Below are positions 1 to 7,064 of a stretch of 14,944 nt of DNA, in pieces (the stretch's first letter is position 1; each line of letters opens with the position of its first letter). The DNA lies in the NCBI GenBank assembly GCA_029855985.1, contig JAGSHR010000265.1:1-14944 (forward strand), read 5' to 3'. This DNA is from Candidatus Njordarchaeota archaeon (lineage in GTDB: Archaea; Thermoproteota; JANJXX01; Panguiarchaeales; Panguiarchaeaceae). The notes under the pieces were generated by a model that saw nothing but the letters and a program-made list of their open reading frames with translations, searched no databases and was not told the origin of the DNA. Both the position numbers and the translations under genes were made by a program.

Positions 1-86
1 GATATACTTTTTTAATCCTTATTAATCTGTATTCTATTATGAAACAATGAAATTCAAACGAAAGTTTAATTGTAAGGTGCAGGCAT

Positions 87-419
87 TTGAAAATCTCATT
101 TAATATTGAAAGAGGTCGATGCGCTCCAGCGAACACTACAAGTTCTGTGGACGTGAAAGGCGGTCGTGGGGAAATATGGTTCAATGGCGTTGCAATAACA
201 CCAAACCCTTGCTATAGGTTAACAGCAAGTTTTAGAGCCCTTCCAGATGGAGTAATCGAGATTCATATTGATAAAACTCCACCTCCAGGTCTATGTCACC
301 AATGTCTCGGGATGGTAGAATTTAGGGGAATCCTCAGTGAAGTTGAAGCTGGTGACTATAAGGTAAAAGTTTTTCTAGATGAAAAGGTTATCTTTGAAGG
401 TAATATAACTGTATCTTAA
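87..419 (+). CDS. Uncharacterised 110-aa four-cysteine protein
   Basis: I do not recognise a family. The TTG start follows an AAGGTG Shine-Dalgarno at 74-79. The protein has no signal peptide or membrane segment and looks beta-rich, with alternating hydrophobic and polar residues; the C-terminal third (YKVKVFLDEKVIFEGNITV, residues 91-109) reads like the last strands of a small Ig-like or beta-sandwich domain. Four cysteines are present: C12, C42 and a CHQC pair at 70-73, close to a proline run (TPPPG). They could bind a metal or form disulfides. It lies 10 bp upstream of the next gene, which has its own strong SD, so the two are probably co-transcribed. It is a real gene judging by its SD, its spacing and its compact composition; the function is unknown. 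Confidence 0.7.
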   Translation: MKISFNIERGRCAPANTTSSVDVKGGRGEIWFNGVAITPNPCYRLTASFRALPDGVIEIHIDKTPPPGLCHQCLGMVEFRGILSEVEAGDYKVKVFLDEKVIFEGNITVS

Positions 420-429
420 GGGTGGTAAA

Positions 430-930
430 TTGAAACAGAAAAAAGCCAGAGAAAGCATTCGAAGAGATGTAGAAAAATATATTATGTATTCTTTTAAGGA
501 AGAATACATGCAGAGAAGCCAAGAAATTAACGCTAAGTATACCGTTGATAGGGGTAAAATTTTAAGATCGATCCTTGAGACAGAGTACCACGGTGCTCTG
601 GATATTAGCGAGAAAGAGCTTAAAAAGCTTATCGAGAAAGTTGGCGTTGTAATCTACAAGAGAGCTAGCCCTAGGGAGATACCCTATATAATTGTTTTCA
701 CCGATGTCACCGCGCGGAGAGCGGCTATTGATGATGCTGAGGAAGCTAGTGGTGTTCTAAAAACTTTGTTCCCAGGTTCAATAACAGTATTTGCTACAGT
801 GGATAAAGAACCAGAGAAAATCAAGAAAAAGTACAAGAAACTTGACCATATAGTGGTTGGTTCTACGCTAGAGGAAATGTGGGAAAAATTTGATGAAATT
901 TTAAGAGAGATCATTCCTCTTGAGGAGTAA
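430..930 (+). CDS. Uncharacterised 166-aa highly charged alpha/beta protein
   Basis: The family is not recognised. The TTG start has an AGGGTGGT SD at 419-426. The N-terminal ~70 residues are highly charged and helical (KQKKARESIRRDVEKYI and onward). Residues ~71-145 alternate hydrophobic strands and helices: VGVVIYKR, IPYIIVFTDV, a helix DDAEEASGVLKTLF, ITVFATVD, then DHIVVGS. This suggests a small alpha/beta domain of Rossmann-like or nuclease-like topology, but I see no complete catalytic motif. A final amphipathic helix (LEEMWEKFDEILREII) follows. It has no Cys, membrane segment or signal peptide, so it is likely cytosolic. It is second in a two-gene operon, and its last 30 bp overlap the 3' end of the convergent aglB gene. 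Confidence 0.72.
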   Translation: MKQKKARESIRRDVEKYIMYSFKEEYMQRSQEINAKYTVDRGKILRSILETEYHGALDISEKELKKLIEKVGVVIYKRASPREIPYIIVFTDVTARRAAIDDAEEASGVLKTLFPGSITVFATVDKEPEKIKKKYKKLDHIVVGSTLEEMWEKFDEILREIIPLEE

Positions 931-3126
931 GTTGTAGCCATTGTATACTAGGCCTTCGGTTACCCAATTTTCAATATTTATTTCTTTTCCTGTTTGCAAG
1001 TTGTTCTTCATTGTGTTTAATTGATATGCACTTGTGTTATTTCCTGTTGTGTTATTGATGGGGTTCATGTTATAGAATGGTGTATCACTCCTGTATATTA
1101 CCTCATAGATCTTTAGGTTTTGTTGGTTTCTATCCATTCTGGTGTTTAATACTAGCTTGAAGTATACTAGGTCTTTTACTAGGAATTTCTTGTATTGGTC
1201 TCTTAGGTCTTTCACTGCGAAGTTGCTGACCCAAAATTGGGCTCTTTGGTCGTCTTGGTAGGCTAGTAGTGTCCATAGTGTGCTGTGGAAGAATGCCTCT
1301 TTGTATCCGCCGTCTTTTGCTGAGTAGTAGTCTGCTTCTTTGACTCCGAATTCTGGAGCGTATTTTTCCGCTATTCTTATCATCCAAATAGCTTTTAGTA
1401 TGTCAACTGAATAGACAACTATGAATTTCACATTGTATTTCTTCATTAATTTAATGGATTTGCTCGGCGGTAGTATGAGCATTGAACCTACAACACCCAT
1501 TTGAGTTGAGTTTGATGTTGCATTGTCGGCGAGTGTTCTCACATTTGCTAGAACTGATAATCGGTATCCATAGTCCCACCATGATAGAACAACATCGTTC
1601 GGGTTTGCGTATTCTTTTAGATAATTGAATGCTTCTTTCTCGTATGATGCCATGTCGTATGTGACGAACCCTTGTGTGGCCCACACGGCATGGTTCACAC
1701 TTGCTAGGATTAACAGTGAGATTAAACCGTATATGACGACTGCTTCCCCTTTCGGTAATCTTTGTTCTCCTAGGGCTCTCTTTATTGGTTTTATGTGGTG
1801 GACGAACCATTCTCCCCTTAGGATTCTAGCGAATGGCTCTAAGAGGTAGTCAATCCCAACTGAGGCGGCTATCGCTGCTATTGGTGCAGCGACCACGATG
1901 AATCTTGAAATGCTTGCCGCGAAGTATATTGATGTGAGTGTTGTTAGTAGCATGAATATTGATTCTTTGGATCTATCCTCTATGAAGTAGTATACTCCTA
2001 TTGGAACGAAGATTACTGCTGCGTATATGCCCAAGAATATTGTTCCCCATGATGCTGGTTGGTTCTCGCTGACGCTGCTGAATGCAGGGGATATGTCCCT
2101 TAGTAGTGGGTTGATTACTCTAACGAATTTGTCTGCTAGGGGTGATATTGTTCTAAAGGAGAATAAGACGGCCACTATGAATGACATGAGCACGATTATT
2201 ATGATCGATAACTTTGTTACTTGTTCTTTTCCTTTTTCTCCGAGCCTGCCATAGATCACGTATATTATTTGGAATGCTATTGCGAATATTGAAACCGCGA
2301 TTGCGATAAACATGTCGGTTGAGGTTAACAGATCGGCGTTTCTTGGCGCAACTGAACCAATTGATAGTGCTAAGAAAATCGTTATTACATAAGATGTGAT
2401 CGTTTCAGTGTCAGCTTTTCCAATTAAGGTTATGATTACCACATATAATGCTAGGAGTTCGTAAACGTAACGGTATAGACCCCAATTTATTGTTAGTAAT
2501 CCTAATGCCAGTCCGGCTAGGACTGAGTAGTTTATGTTTTTCTCGCTTCTCTCACTTTTGACAAAGAAATACAATGATAAGAGCACAAGTAAAATGCCAA
2601 CTGATTCATTATCATAGAACCCTGTGACTGTTCTTTGAAGCAATCCTGGACTCATTGCCGCTAAGAATGCAGCAAACATCGCTGCTCTATCGTTTTTTAC
2701 TTCTTTTGTTATTCCATAGATTGGGAATATGGTTAGTGAACCGACGAAGGCTGGCATTAGTGCTACAGCTGTGAATAGATCAACGTTGAACCCCAATAGT
2801 AGTAATAGTTTATGGAAGAGTACTCCCGTGACAGGTATGATTAAGAAGAGTCCTTCTCCTAGGTATTTACCCCAAGGATACCAGAAGTTTGTTGAATAGC
2901 TTGAGAGGAAATTTAGTAACCCGTGTTGTTCGATGTATTTTGCGGCGTAGTATTGTATGTATGGGTCGTATGCCCTTATGTATGCTTCATTCACTAGGTA
3001 AGGGTATAGTCTCATTAGCAAAGCAATTATATAGAGGAACGTTAGAAACAATATTTTCAGTATCGTATCTCTTGATATCTTGATGTCTATTAGGTATTTA
3101 TTGAAGAATGACTTGATAGCTTCCAT
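901..3126 (-). CDS. aglB: Dolichyl-phosphooligosaccharide protein glycotransferase (AglB/STT3)
   Basis: AglB transfers a lipid-linked oligosaccharide to Asn of N-X-S/T sequons on the outer face of the membrane. The 741-aa protein shows all STT3 hallmarks: the first-loop acidic site in AYDPYIQYY (D54), the second acidic motif YDNES (D172-E174), the fifth-loop SVSE motif (351-354), the catalytic-domain WWDYG (516-520) and a DK motif DILKAIWM (575-582). About 13 hydrophobic helices precede a soluble C-terminal domain of ~250 residues, as usual for the family. The tail (~690-699) is Asn/Thr-rich with its own sequons. I chose ATG at 3126, because AGAGGTGT lies just upstream of it; the reading frame extends to a TTG at 3216, but that has no SD. 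The 3' end overlaps the convergent 166-aa gene by 30 bp. Family assignment is secure; the glycan is unknown. Confidence 0.96.
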   Translation of the reverse strand: MEAIKSFFNKYLIDIKISRDTILKILFLTFLYIIALLMRLYPYLVNEAYIRAYDPYIQYYAAKYIEQHGLLNFLSSYSTNFWYPWGKYLGEGLFLIIPVTGVLFHKLLLLLGFNVDLFTAVALMPAFVGSLTIFPIYGITKEVKNDRAAMFAAFLAAMSPGLLQRTVTGFYDNESVGILLVLLSLYFFVKSERSEKNINYSVLAGLALGLLTINWGLYRYVYELLALYVVIITLIGKADTETITSYVITIFLALSIGSVAPRNADLLTSTDMFIAIAVSIFAIAFQIIYVIYGRLGEKGKEQVTKLSIIIIVLMSFIVAVLFSFRTISPLADKFVRVINPLLRDISPAFSSVSENQPASWGTIFLGIYAAVIFVPIGVYYFIEDRSKESIFMLLTTLTSIYFAASISRFIVVAAPIAAIAASVGIDYLLEPFARILRGEWFVHHIKPIKRALGEQRLPKGEAVVIYGLISLLILASVNHAVWATQGFVTYDMASYEKEAFNYLKEYANPNDVVLSWWDYGYRLSVLANVRTLADNATSNSTQMGVVGSMLILPPSKSIKLMKKYNVKFIVVYSVDILKAIWMIRIAEKYAPEFGVKEADYYSAKDGGYKEAFFHSTLWTLLAYQDDQRAQFWVSNFAVKDLRDQYKKFLVKDLVYFKLVLNTRMDRNQQNLKIYEVIYRSDTPFYNMNPINNTTGNNTSAYQLNTMKNNLQTGKEINIENWVTEGLVYNGYNLLLKRNDLS

Positions 3127-3299
3127 TTTTACACCTCTTAGCCATGACAATTGTTCATCTGTCGAAATTAAGGAATAATTTACCTTAATATTATTTATGA
3201 GTTTATCAAAAAACAAGTAGAGTATTTGTGTTGATTTAAATCATTCTACAATATACACGTGTTTCTTTTGTTCTCGATTAAGAATATGATCTTTTGGTT

Positions 3300-3380
3300 T
3301 GGGGCGTGGTGCTCTCCACTCAAGATCTCGATCATCTGGTTTCACCAGCCAGACACCGATCATCGCACCACATTTCCCCA
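3300..3380. ncRNA. Candidate structured RNA: GC-rich stem in AT-rich spacer
   Basis: About 45 of 81 bases are G or C, against clearly AT-rich flanks. The ends fold back: TGGGG (3300-3304) pairs with CCCCA (3376-3380), and after a small internal loop GTGGTGC (3306-3312) pairs perfectly with GCACCAC (3365-3371). Inside lies a smaller hairpin, CTGG (3336-3339) with CCAG (3345-3348), or alternatively TCTGG (3335-3339) with CCAGA (3349-3353). An 8-base direct repeat CGATCATC occurs at 3329-3336 and 3357-3364. In AT-rich thermophiles such islands often mark RNA genes. The strand is not decided: on the minus strand a TATA-like GAATATAAG lies just upstream. It is not a tRNA and has no good box C/D set. 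It could instead be a leader element or an operator. Confidence 0.35.
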
Positions 3381-3429
3381 CTTCTACTTATATTCTTTGC
3401 AAACAAATATATATGGTTCTCTGTCTTAG

Positions 3430-3443
3430 AAAAAATATATGGG
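3430..3443 (+). promoter_or_regulatory. Candidate BRE/TATA element of the PINA-csl4 operon
   Basis: An A-run followed by TATAT (AAAAATATAT, 3431-3440) lies ~45 bp before the TTG start at 3485. Transcription starting ~25 bp downstream would give a leader of about 20 nt that still includes the GGTGATC SD. A second TATA-like stretch at 3406-3414 is an alternative. Confidence 0.4.
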
Positions 3444-3474
3444 TTTGAAGAAAGAAATTATTATAGTTATCAGT

Positions 3475-3481
3475 GGTGATC
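3475..3481 (+). promoter_or_regulatory. Shine-Dalgarno GGTGATC that decides the start at 3485
   Basis: GGTGATC is a perfect match to the archaeal anti-SD core. It sits 3-4 nt before TTG at 3485. The GTG codons at 3473 and 3476 overlap it and have no SD of their own, so they are unlikely starts. Confidence 0.7.
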
Positions 3482-3484
3482 AAT

Positions 3485-5119
3485 TTGACGAGTGAAACTA
3501 CAGAAGAGAGATTTGTGATTGATTTAAGTCTAATAGTCTCGGGGGCTATTAGAAGCGAGAAGATTAGAGAGCTTGTTAGGAAGGGAAAGTTCTACATTAG
3601 TGGCAGCATTGTTAAGTTGCTTAGAAGTTGGACAGAGAAGGGAATAGAACAGGGTTTCGTCGGTGTAAATGAGCTTCATAGGCTTAGAGAGATAGGCGCA
3701 GATATTGAAATCGTGTTTGATGACACAAAATCTGATTTGTCCCCCCAAGATGCGTCCCTAATCTTAGCTAAAAAAATAAATGGTGTCCTCTTAACTAGTG
3801 ACGAAGTTTCAGTGAAAATCGCGGAGACCATGGGCGTAAAAACAATGCATATTCCCTTGTCTGATGTTGGGAGACTCCGAATAAAAGAGTTTTTTGATTC
3901 GGAAACGCTATCTATTCACTTAAAGGAAGGAGTTCAACCTATGGCTAAAAAAGGGCTTCCAGGTAGATGGGAATTTGTCCCTCTAAGGGATGAACCGTTA
4001 ACCAAAGAAGAACTGGAGGGGTTAATAAGAGAAATCATTGAAGAAGCAAGAAAACCTGGAATTAGAGCTTTCATTGAAATTGAACGCCATTCCTCAACGA
4101 TTATCCAATTAGAGGACTTAAGGATAGTTATAACAAAACCACCATTTAGTGACAGAATAGAAATAACGGCTGTTAGACCCGTTAAAAAGTTGAGCATAGA
4201 GCATTATGGGTTACCAGAGAAACTACTTAACAGGTTAAAGACTAGGGCTGAAGGAATCCTAATATCTGGACCCCCAGGACATGGCAAAACCACCTTTGCA
4301 CAAGCCCTAGCAGAATTCTACAAGGATCTCGGCAGAGTAGTTAAAACAGTGGAAGCACCTAGAGACATGGTCTTATCGAAGGAGATTACCAGTTACTCCA
4401 AGAATTTCGGTACCCCCGAAGAGATACATGATATCTTGCTATTGTCTCGGCCCGATTACACGATTTTCGATGAAATGAGAAACGTTGAGGACTTTAAGCT
4501 TTTCGCGGATTTGAGACTTGCAGGTGTTGGGATGGTTGGGGTCGTTCACGCAACCACACCAATAGATGCTATTCAGAGATTTATAGGTAAGATTGAGTTA
4601 GGTATGATACCATCAATAATCGACACAGTTATATTCATGCATGAGGGGAAAGTTAAGAGAGTTCTAGCATTGAAGACAACCGTTAAGGTCCCACATGGAT
4701 TACAAAGTGAAGATTTAGCCAGACCCGTAGTAATTGTTTACGATTTCATATCTAACAAGCCAATGTATGAAATTTACACATTTGGTGAGAGAACATTCGT
4801 TGTTCCAATAAGTAAAGAAGCCACAAGAGAGCTCTACAAGCAGGAAACTGTTGAAGAAGGGGAAGAGCCTAGGGAGATCATGGGTGAGTCCATACCATAC
4901 GCTGTTAGGATGGGTAGGAAGAACATTATATTTGATTTCGGTAGAAGGATGGCTGGACGCACAGTTTCTGCTTATATCGGTAGCAGGTTCTTATTCACAG
5001 ATACAATATCAAAAAGCGGGAAGGTTAAAATTGCAAAAAGAGGGCGTTTATGGAGAGAGTTAAAGAGTGGACTTGAAAAAGGAGAAAAAATAGTGTTCTA
5101 TGAGGGGAGTGAACAATGA
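3485..5119 (+). CDS. PIN-domain hexameric-type ATPase, PINA-like (COG1855-type)
   Basis: The 544-aa protein joins an N-terminal PIN nuclease domain to a PilT/secretion-type ATPase and a C-terminal KH-like nucleic-acid-binding segment. PIN acidic residues are visible in order: D13 (VIDLS), E63, D89 (SPQDAS) and D106 (LLTSDE). The ATPase has Walker A GPPGHGKTT (262-270), a strand-plus-acid Walker B DYTIFDE (324-330) and the His-box VVHATT (H355). The C-terminal part (~470-544) contains YIGSRFLF and a basic tail. A close relative, PINA of Sulfolobus islandicus, is a hexameric ATPase that promotes Holliday-junction migration and works with the resolvase Hjc (established knowledge); the same role here is inference. 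I placed the start at TTG 3485, behind GGTGATC. The stop overlaps the csl4 start by 4 bp (ATGA), so the two are translationally coupled. Confidence 0.92.
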   Translation: MTSETTEERFVIDLSLIVSGAIRSEKIRELVRKGKFYISGSIVKLLRSWTEKGIEQGFVGVNELHRLREIGADIEIVFDDTKSDLSPQDASLILAKKINGVLLTSDEVSVKIAETMGVKTMHIPLSDVGRLRIKEFFDSETLSIHLKEGVQPMAKKGLPGRWEFVPLRDEPLTKEELEGLIREIIEEARKPGIRAFIEIERHSSTIIQLEDLRIVITKPPFSDRIEITAVRPVKKLSIEHYGLPEKLLNRLKTRAEGILISGPPGHGKTTFAQALAEFYKDLGRVVKTVEAPRDMVLSKEITSYSKNFGTPEEIHDILLLSRPDYTIFDEMRNVEDFKLFADLRLAGVGMVGVVHATTPIDAIQRFIGKIELGMIPSIIDTVIFMHEGKVKRVLALKTTVKVPHGLQSEDLARPVVIVYDFISNKPMYEIYTFGERTFVVPISKEATRELYKQETVEEGEEPREIMGESIPYAVRMGRKNIIFDFGRRMAGRTVSAYIGSRFLFTDTISKSGKVKIAKRGRLWRELKSGLEKGEKIVFYEGSEQ

Positions 5120-5745
5120 AAGCTGATAATATAGTACTACCTGGAGATGTTATCTGTGACGCTAAAGAATATAAACCTGGTAGTGGAACCTACGTTGAGA
5201 ACGGGAAGATAAAGTCTCAGGTTATTGGTAGAGTGCATTTCGACAGAAAGAGAAGAATTGTATCAGTTACCCCTGTAAAGGACCCAAAGGTCCTCCATGA
5301 TAACGATATTATTCTTGGAGAAGTTGTCTCAGTATCAAACACAATAGTCAATATCAAAGTCTACTTTGTATACAACAAGAATAGAGAAATTAAGCGTTTA
5401 GATGCACCATACTCCGCTACATTGCATATTAGTCAATTAGGTTTTAGAGCTATGAGAATGTCAGACTACTTCAAGGTAGGTGACCTAGTAGCAGCCAAGA
5501 TTATTCTTGATAGGGTTATACCCTTATCTTTAACAGTTTCCAATAGAGATCTTGGAGTGGTAGCGGCCTATTGTGGTACCTGTGGGGGAAAGATGATTAT
5601 AAAGGATGCTAAGAGTAATACGCTTGTTTGCACTAAGTGTGGTAAGGTTGAGAAACGAAAGCTTTCCTCGATGTACAACTTTGATTTATTTACGAGATAT
5701 TTCCATACTCATAAACCAAAGCACTTTGAGAGTTATAATGCATAA
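5116..5745 (+). CDS. csl4: Exosome cap subunit Csl4
   Basis: Csl4 is an RNA-binding cap protein on the archaeal exosome (Rrp41-Rrp42 ring), where it recruits substrates and the DnaG partner. The 209-aa protein has the three expected parts: an N-terminal domain starting with the typical LPGDVI (8-13), an S1 RNA-binding domain (~64-145, with GEVVSVSNTIVNIKV and ATLHISQ), and a C-terminal zinc ribbon with CGTC (153-156) and CTKC (172-175). The ATG start overlaps the TGA of the upstream ATPase gene and has a GGGGAGTGA SD. Length and domain order match archaeal Csl4. In many archaea csl4 sits beside RNA polymerase or methyltransferase genes; linkage to a PINA-type ATPase is less familiar to me. 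Confidence 0.95.
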   Translation: MKADNIVLPGDVICDAKEYKPGSGTYVENGKIKSQVIGRVHFDRKRRIVSVTPVKDPKVLHDNDIILGEVVSVSNTIVNIKVYFVYNKNREIKRLDAPYSATLHISQLGFRAMRMSDYFKVGDLVAAKIILDRVIPLSLTVSNRDLGVVAAYCGTCGGKMIIKDAKSNTLVCTKCGKVEKRKLSSMYNFDLFTRYFHTHKPKHFESYNA

Positions 5746-5755
5746 GGGGAGAGAG

Positions 5756-6007
5756 TTGAGTAACATTCTTAAACTTGTTAGGATAGGTTTTCTTCCCCCC
5801 AACTTTAAGGATGAAGATCTTAAGAAAACCCTCTATTACAAGATATGGGAGGCCTTCAGGGAAAATTGTCAGTATAATAGAATAGAGCAACGCAATGGGA
5901 AACCAATTATACTCTGCAAAAAGCTAAATGGAGAATGCGACTTTAATAGTTGCCCAATTTTAGATAAGGCAATTCAGAACTATGAGAAGGCTACGAGGTC
6001 TTTCTAA
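5756..6007 (+). CDS. Uncharacterised 83-aa four-cysteine protein behind csl4
   Basis: I do not recognise this protein. It has no signal peptide or membrane segment. Four cysteines, C38, C54, C61 and C66 (spaced C-x15-C-x6-C-x4-C), in the C-terminal half could bind zinc or an iron-sulphur cluster. The N-terminal half is basic with an amphipathic helix (residues ~20-36). I start it at TTG 5756, behind AGGGGAGAG (5744-5752), only 10 bp after the csl4 stop. An ATG at 5738 in the same frame overlaps csl4 and has only a weak SD; the frame is open further back into csl4, but that part is a shadow. Third gene of the PINA-csl4 operon. Its position suggests, but does not show, a link to RNA processing. 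Confidence 0.75.
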   Translation: MSNILKLVRIGFLPPNFKDEDLKKTLYYKIWEAFRENCQYNRIEQRNGKPIILCKKLNGECDFNSCPILDKAIQNYEKATRSF

Positions 6008-6008
6008 A

Positions 6009-6014
6009 TTTTTT
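6009..6014 (+). terminator. T-run ending the PINA-csl4 operon
   Basis: Six T residues directly follow the stop of the 83-aa gene, in the 50-bp spacer before the convergent presenilin-like gene. This is the usual form of archaeal U-rich termination; no stable hairpin is needed. Confidence 0.4.
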
Positions 6015-6057
6015 GGTTGCTTTGAACCCTATTAAAAATAGTTTATAATGCTATTGT

Positions 6058-7053
6058 TTAGATGAGGTAGAAAAGTACGATTATCCCTATGGATAAGAAT
6101 ATTGGTATCGGTAAAGCAGGTAGCGCTCTCTTCCTTTTTGATTTCAGAACGAGTCCGATAGTATAAGTCGCTCCAACTGACAACGTTACTCCTACGAGAG
6201 CCGTTGGTAGCCAACCTAGATATGCAATACTGTATCCTACTGCTAGAGAATAAAAGAATAGGTCTCCGAGGCCAAGGAGCAAGCCTGTTTTGGTTTTAAG
6301 CTCCTCTCCTTCTTCCTCAACGATGTTTCTTAGTTCCTCTGTTATTAACTTGAGTGGTCCTTTGAACACTGCGAATATGTCGTATATTGCGAATCCAATC
6401 ATGAGTATTATTGGAGTTATTTCACCTAGTGATAATCCTAAGAATCCGCCTGTAGTTGCGGATAACAAGATGAGTAACGGATTCCTGTATTTTGCGAATC
6501 TGTTGGAGGTTATTGATAGGACGATTAAGGCCCCAATTATGATGAATAGAATATCAATCGCGATCTGCAAAACCATTATCAGGGTATCTATCGAATTGAA
6601 TAAGAAGTCAAGGTTTATCACGTTGTTTAAGAGGATTAAGCCTTCGTAAAACCATAGTACGAGGAAAAAGCTTATGATTGATCCACCAACGAAGCCTAAT
6701 AGTAGTGCTTGCATGATTGTTAATAGGTTGAGCATCCTCTTTTTTATCATTATATAGAGTATTATCGAGAATATTAATACAATACTTAAGAGAAACAAAA
6801 GATTGTATATGGCGGCAGCGCTTCCCATTTGGCTTTCCTTAAAAGTGGCTCCTTCTTCTGATGGAGGGTAAAAGAATAGGTATGATACTGCTGTTAGCCC
6901 AGCTAGAAGAATTGTTATTAGTATCGAGAAAAATGCTTTTTTTATTAGGTTATCCTCTGTGTCTGGTGGAAAAGAGATTACTGGAATGAATGGTATATCT
7001 TTTATTTCTCCATTGCTTGTTTTTTCATTTGGAGATTCACTCATCATAATCAC
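6058..7053 (-). CDS. Presenilin/signal-peptide-peptidase family intramembrane aspartyl protease (A22-type)
   Basis: Archaeal presenilin/SPP homologues cut transmembrane segments, such as leftover signal peptides, inside the membrane. The 331-aa protein has about nine hydrophobic helices after a ~35-residue hydrophilic N-terminus. All three signature motifs are present: the YD motif in FAIYDIFAVF (Y224, D225), GLGD (261-264, catalytic D264) and the PAL motif in RALPALPIPI (312-314). A charged loop rich in Glu separates the two catalytic helices, as in the family. The frame opens with GTG at 7053; ATG at 7047 is an equally good start, with AGTGAT upstream acting as SD (329 aa). It is divergent from the Xaa-Pro peptidase gene with almost no spacer. 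Family is secure; substrates are unknown. Confidence 0.93.
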   Translation of the reverse strand: MIMMSESPNEKTSNGEIKDIPFIPVISFPPDTEDNLIKKAFFSILITILLAGLTAVSYLFFYPPSEEGATFKESQMGSAAAIYNLLFLLSIVLIFSIILYIMIKKRMLNLLTIMQALLLGFVGGSIISFFLVLWFYEGLILLNNVINLDFLFNSIDTLIMVLQIAIDILFIIIGALIVLSITSNRFAKYRNPLLILLSATTGGFLGLSLGEITPIILMIGFAIYDIFAVFKGPLKLITEELRNIVEEEGEELKTKTGLLLGLGDLFFYSLAVGYSIAYLGWLPTALVGVTLSVGATYTIGLVLKSKRKRALPALPIPIFLSIGIIVLFYLI

Positions 7054-7064
7054 TGGTGATTAGT
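7048..7064. promoter_or_regulatory. Ultra-short divergent spacer with opposed Shine-Dalgarno sequences
   Basis: ATCAC-TG-GTGAT (7049-7060) is an inverted repeat that places a GTGAT SD core on both strands. GGTGAT on the plus strand serves the TTG at 7065. AGTGAT on the minus strand serves the ATG at 7047. There is no room for promoters here, so each must lie within the other gene's 5' end. Confidence 0.6.

Larger units (their letters stand above)
3127..3484. other. Divergent intergenic region between aglB and the PIN-ATPase gene
   Basis: This 358-bp stretch has no convincing gene. It must hold the promoters of aglB (minus) and the PINA operon (plus). It contains two short perfect palindromes, GATTTAAATC (3233-3242) and ACACGTGT (3255-3262), a GC-rich foldable island (about 3300-3380, listed separately) and two TATA-like stretches near 3406-3414 and 3432-3440. 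A 61-codon frame across the island has no recognisable content. Confidence 0.7.

Noticed and set aside
1451..1810. Arg/Ser-rich frames inside aglB in other frames or strand
   Set aside because: They have shadow composition and lie fully within a gene with a secure family match.
3127..3216. Longer aglB reading frame starting at TTG 3216
   Set aside because: It has no SD and encodes 30 residues unlike an AglB N-terminus, whereas ATG 3126 has AGAGGTGT just upstream.
3300..3380. tRNA or box C/D guide RNA in the island
   Set aside because: No 7-nt T-loop with GGTTC, no anticodon arm and no acceptor pairing of tRNA form. On the minus strand ATGATC resembles box C only in part, and no matching D boxes are spaced correctly.
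3294..3479. 61-codon frame across the GC-rich island
   Set aside because: It has no SD or family-like content, and the island is better explained by base-paired structure.
5606..5755. 133-aa version of the Cys4 gene reaching back into csl4
   Set aside because: The added part is a shadow of the csl4 zinc-ribbon coding sequence; the SD at 5744-5752 points to TTG 5756.
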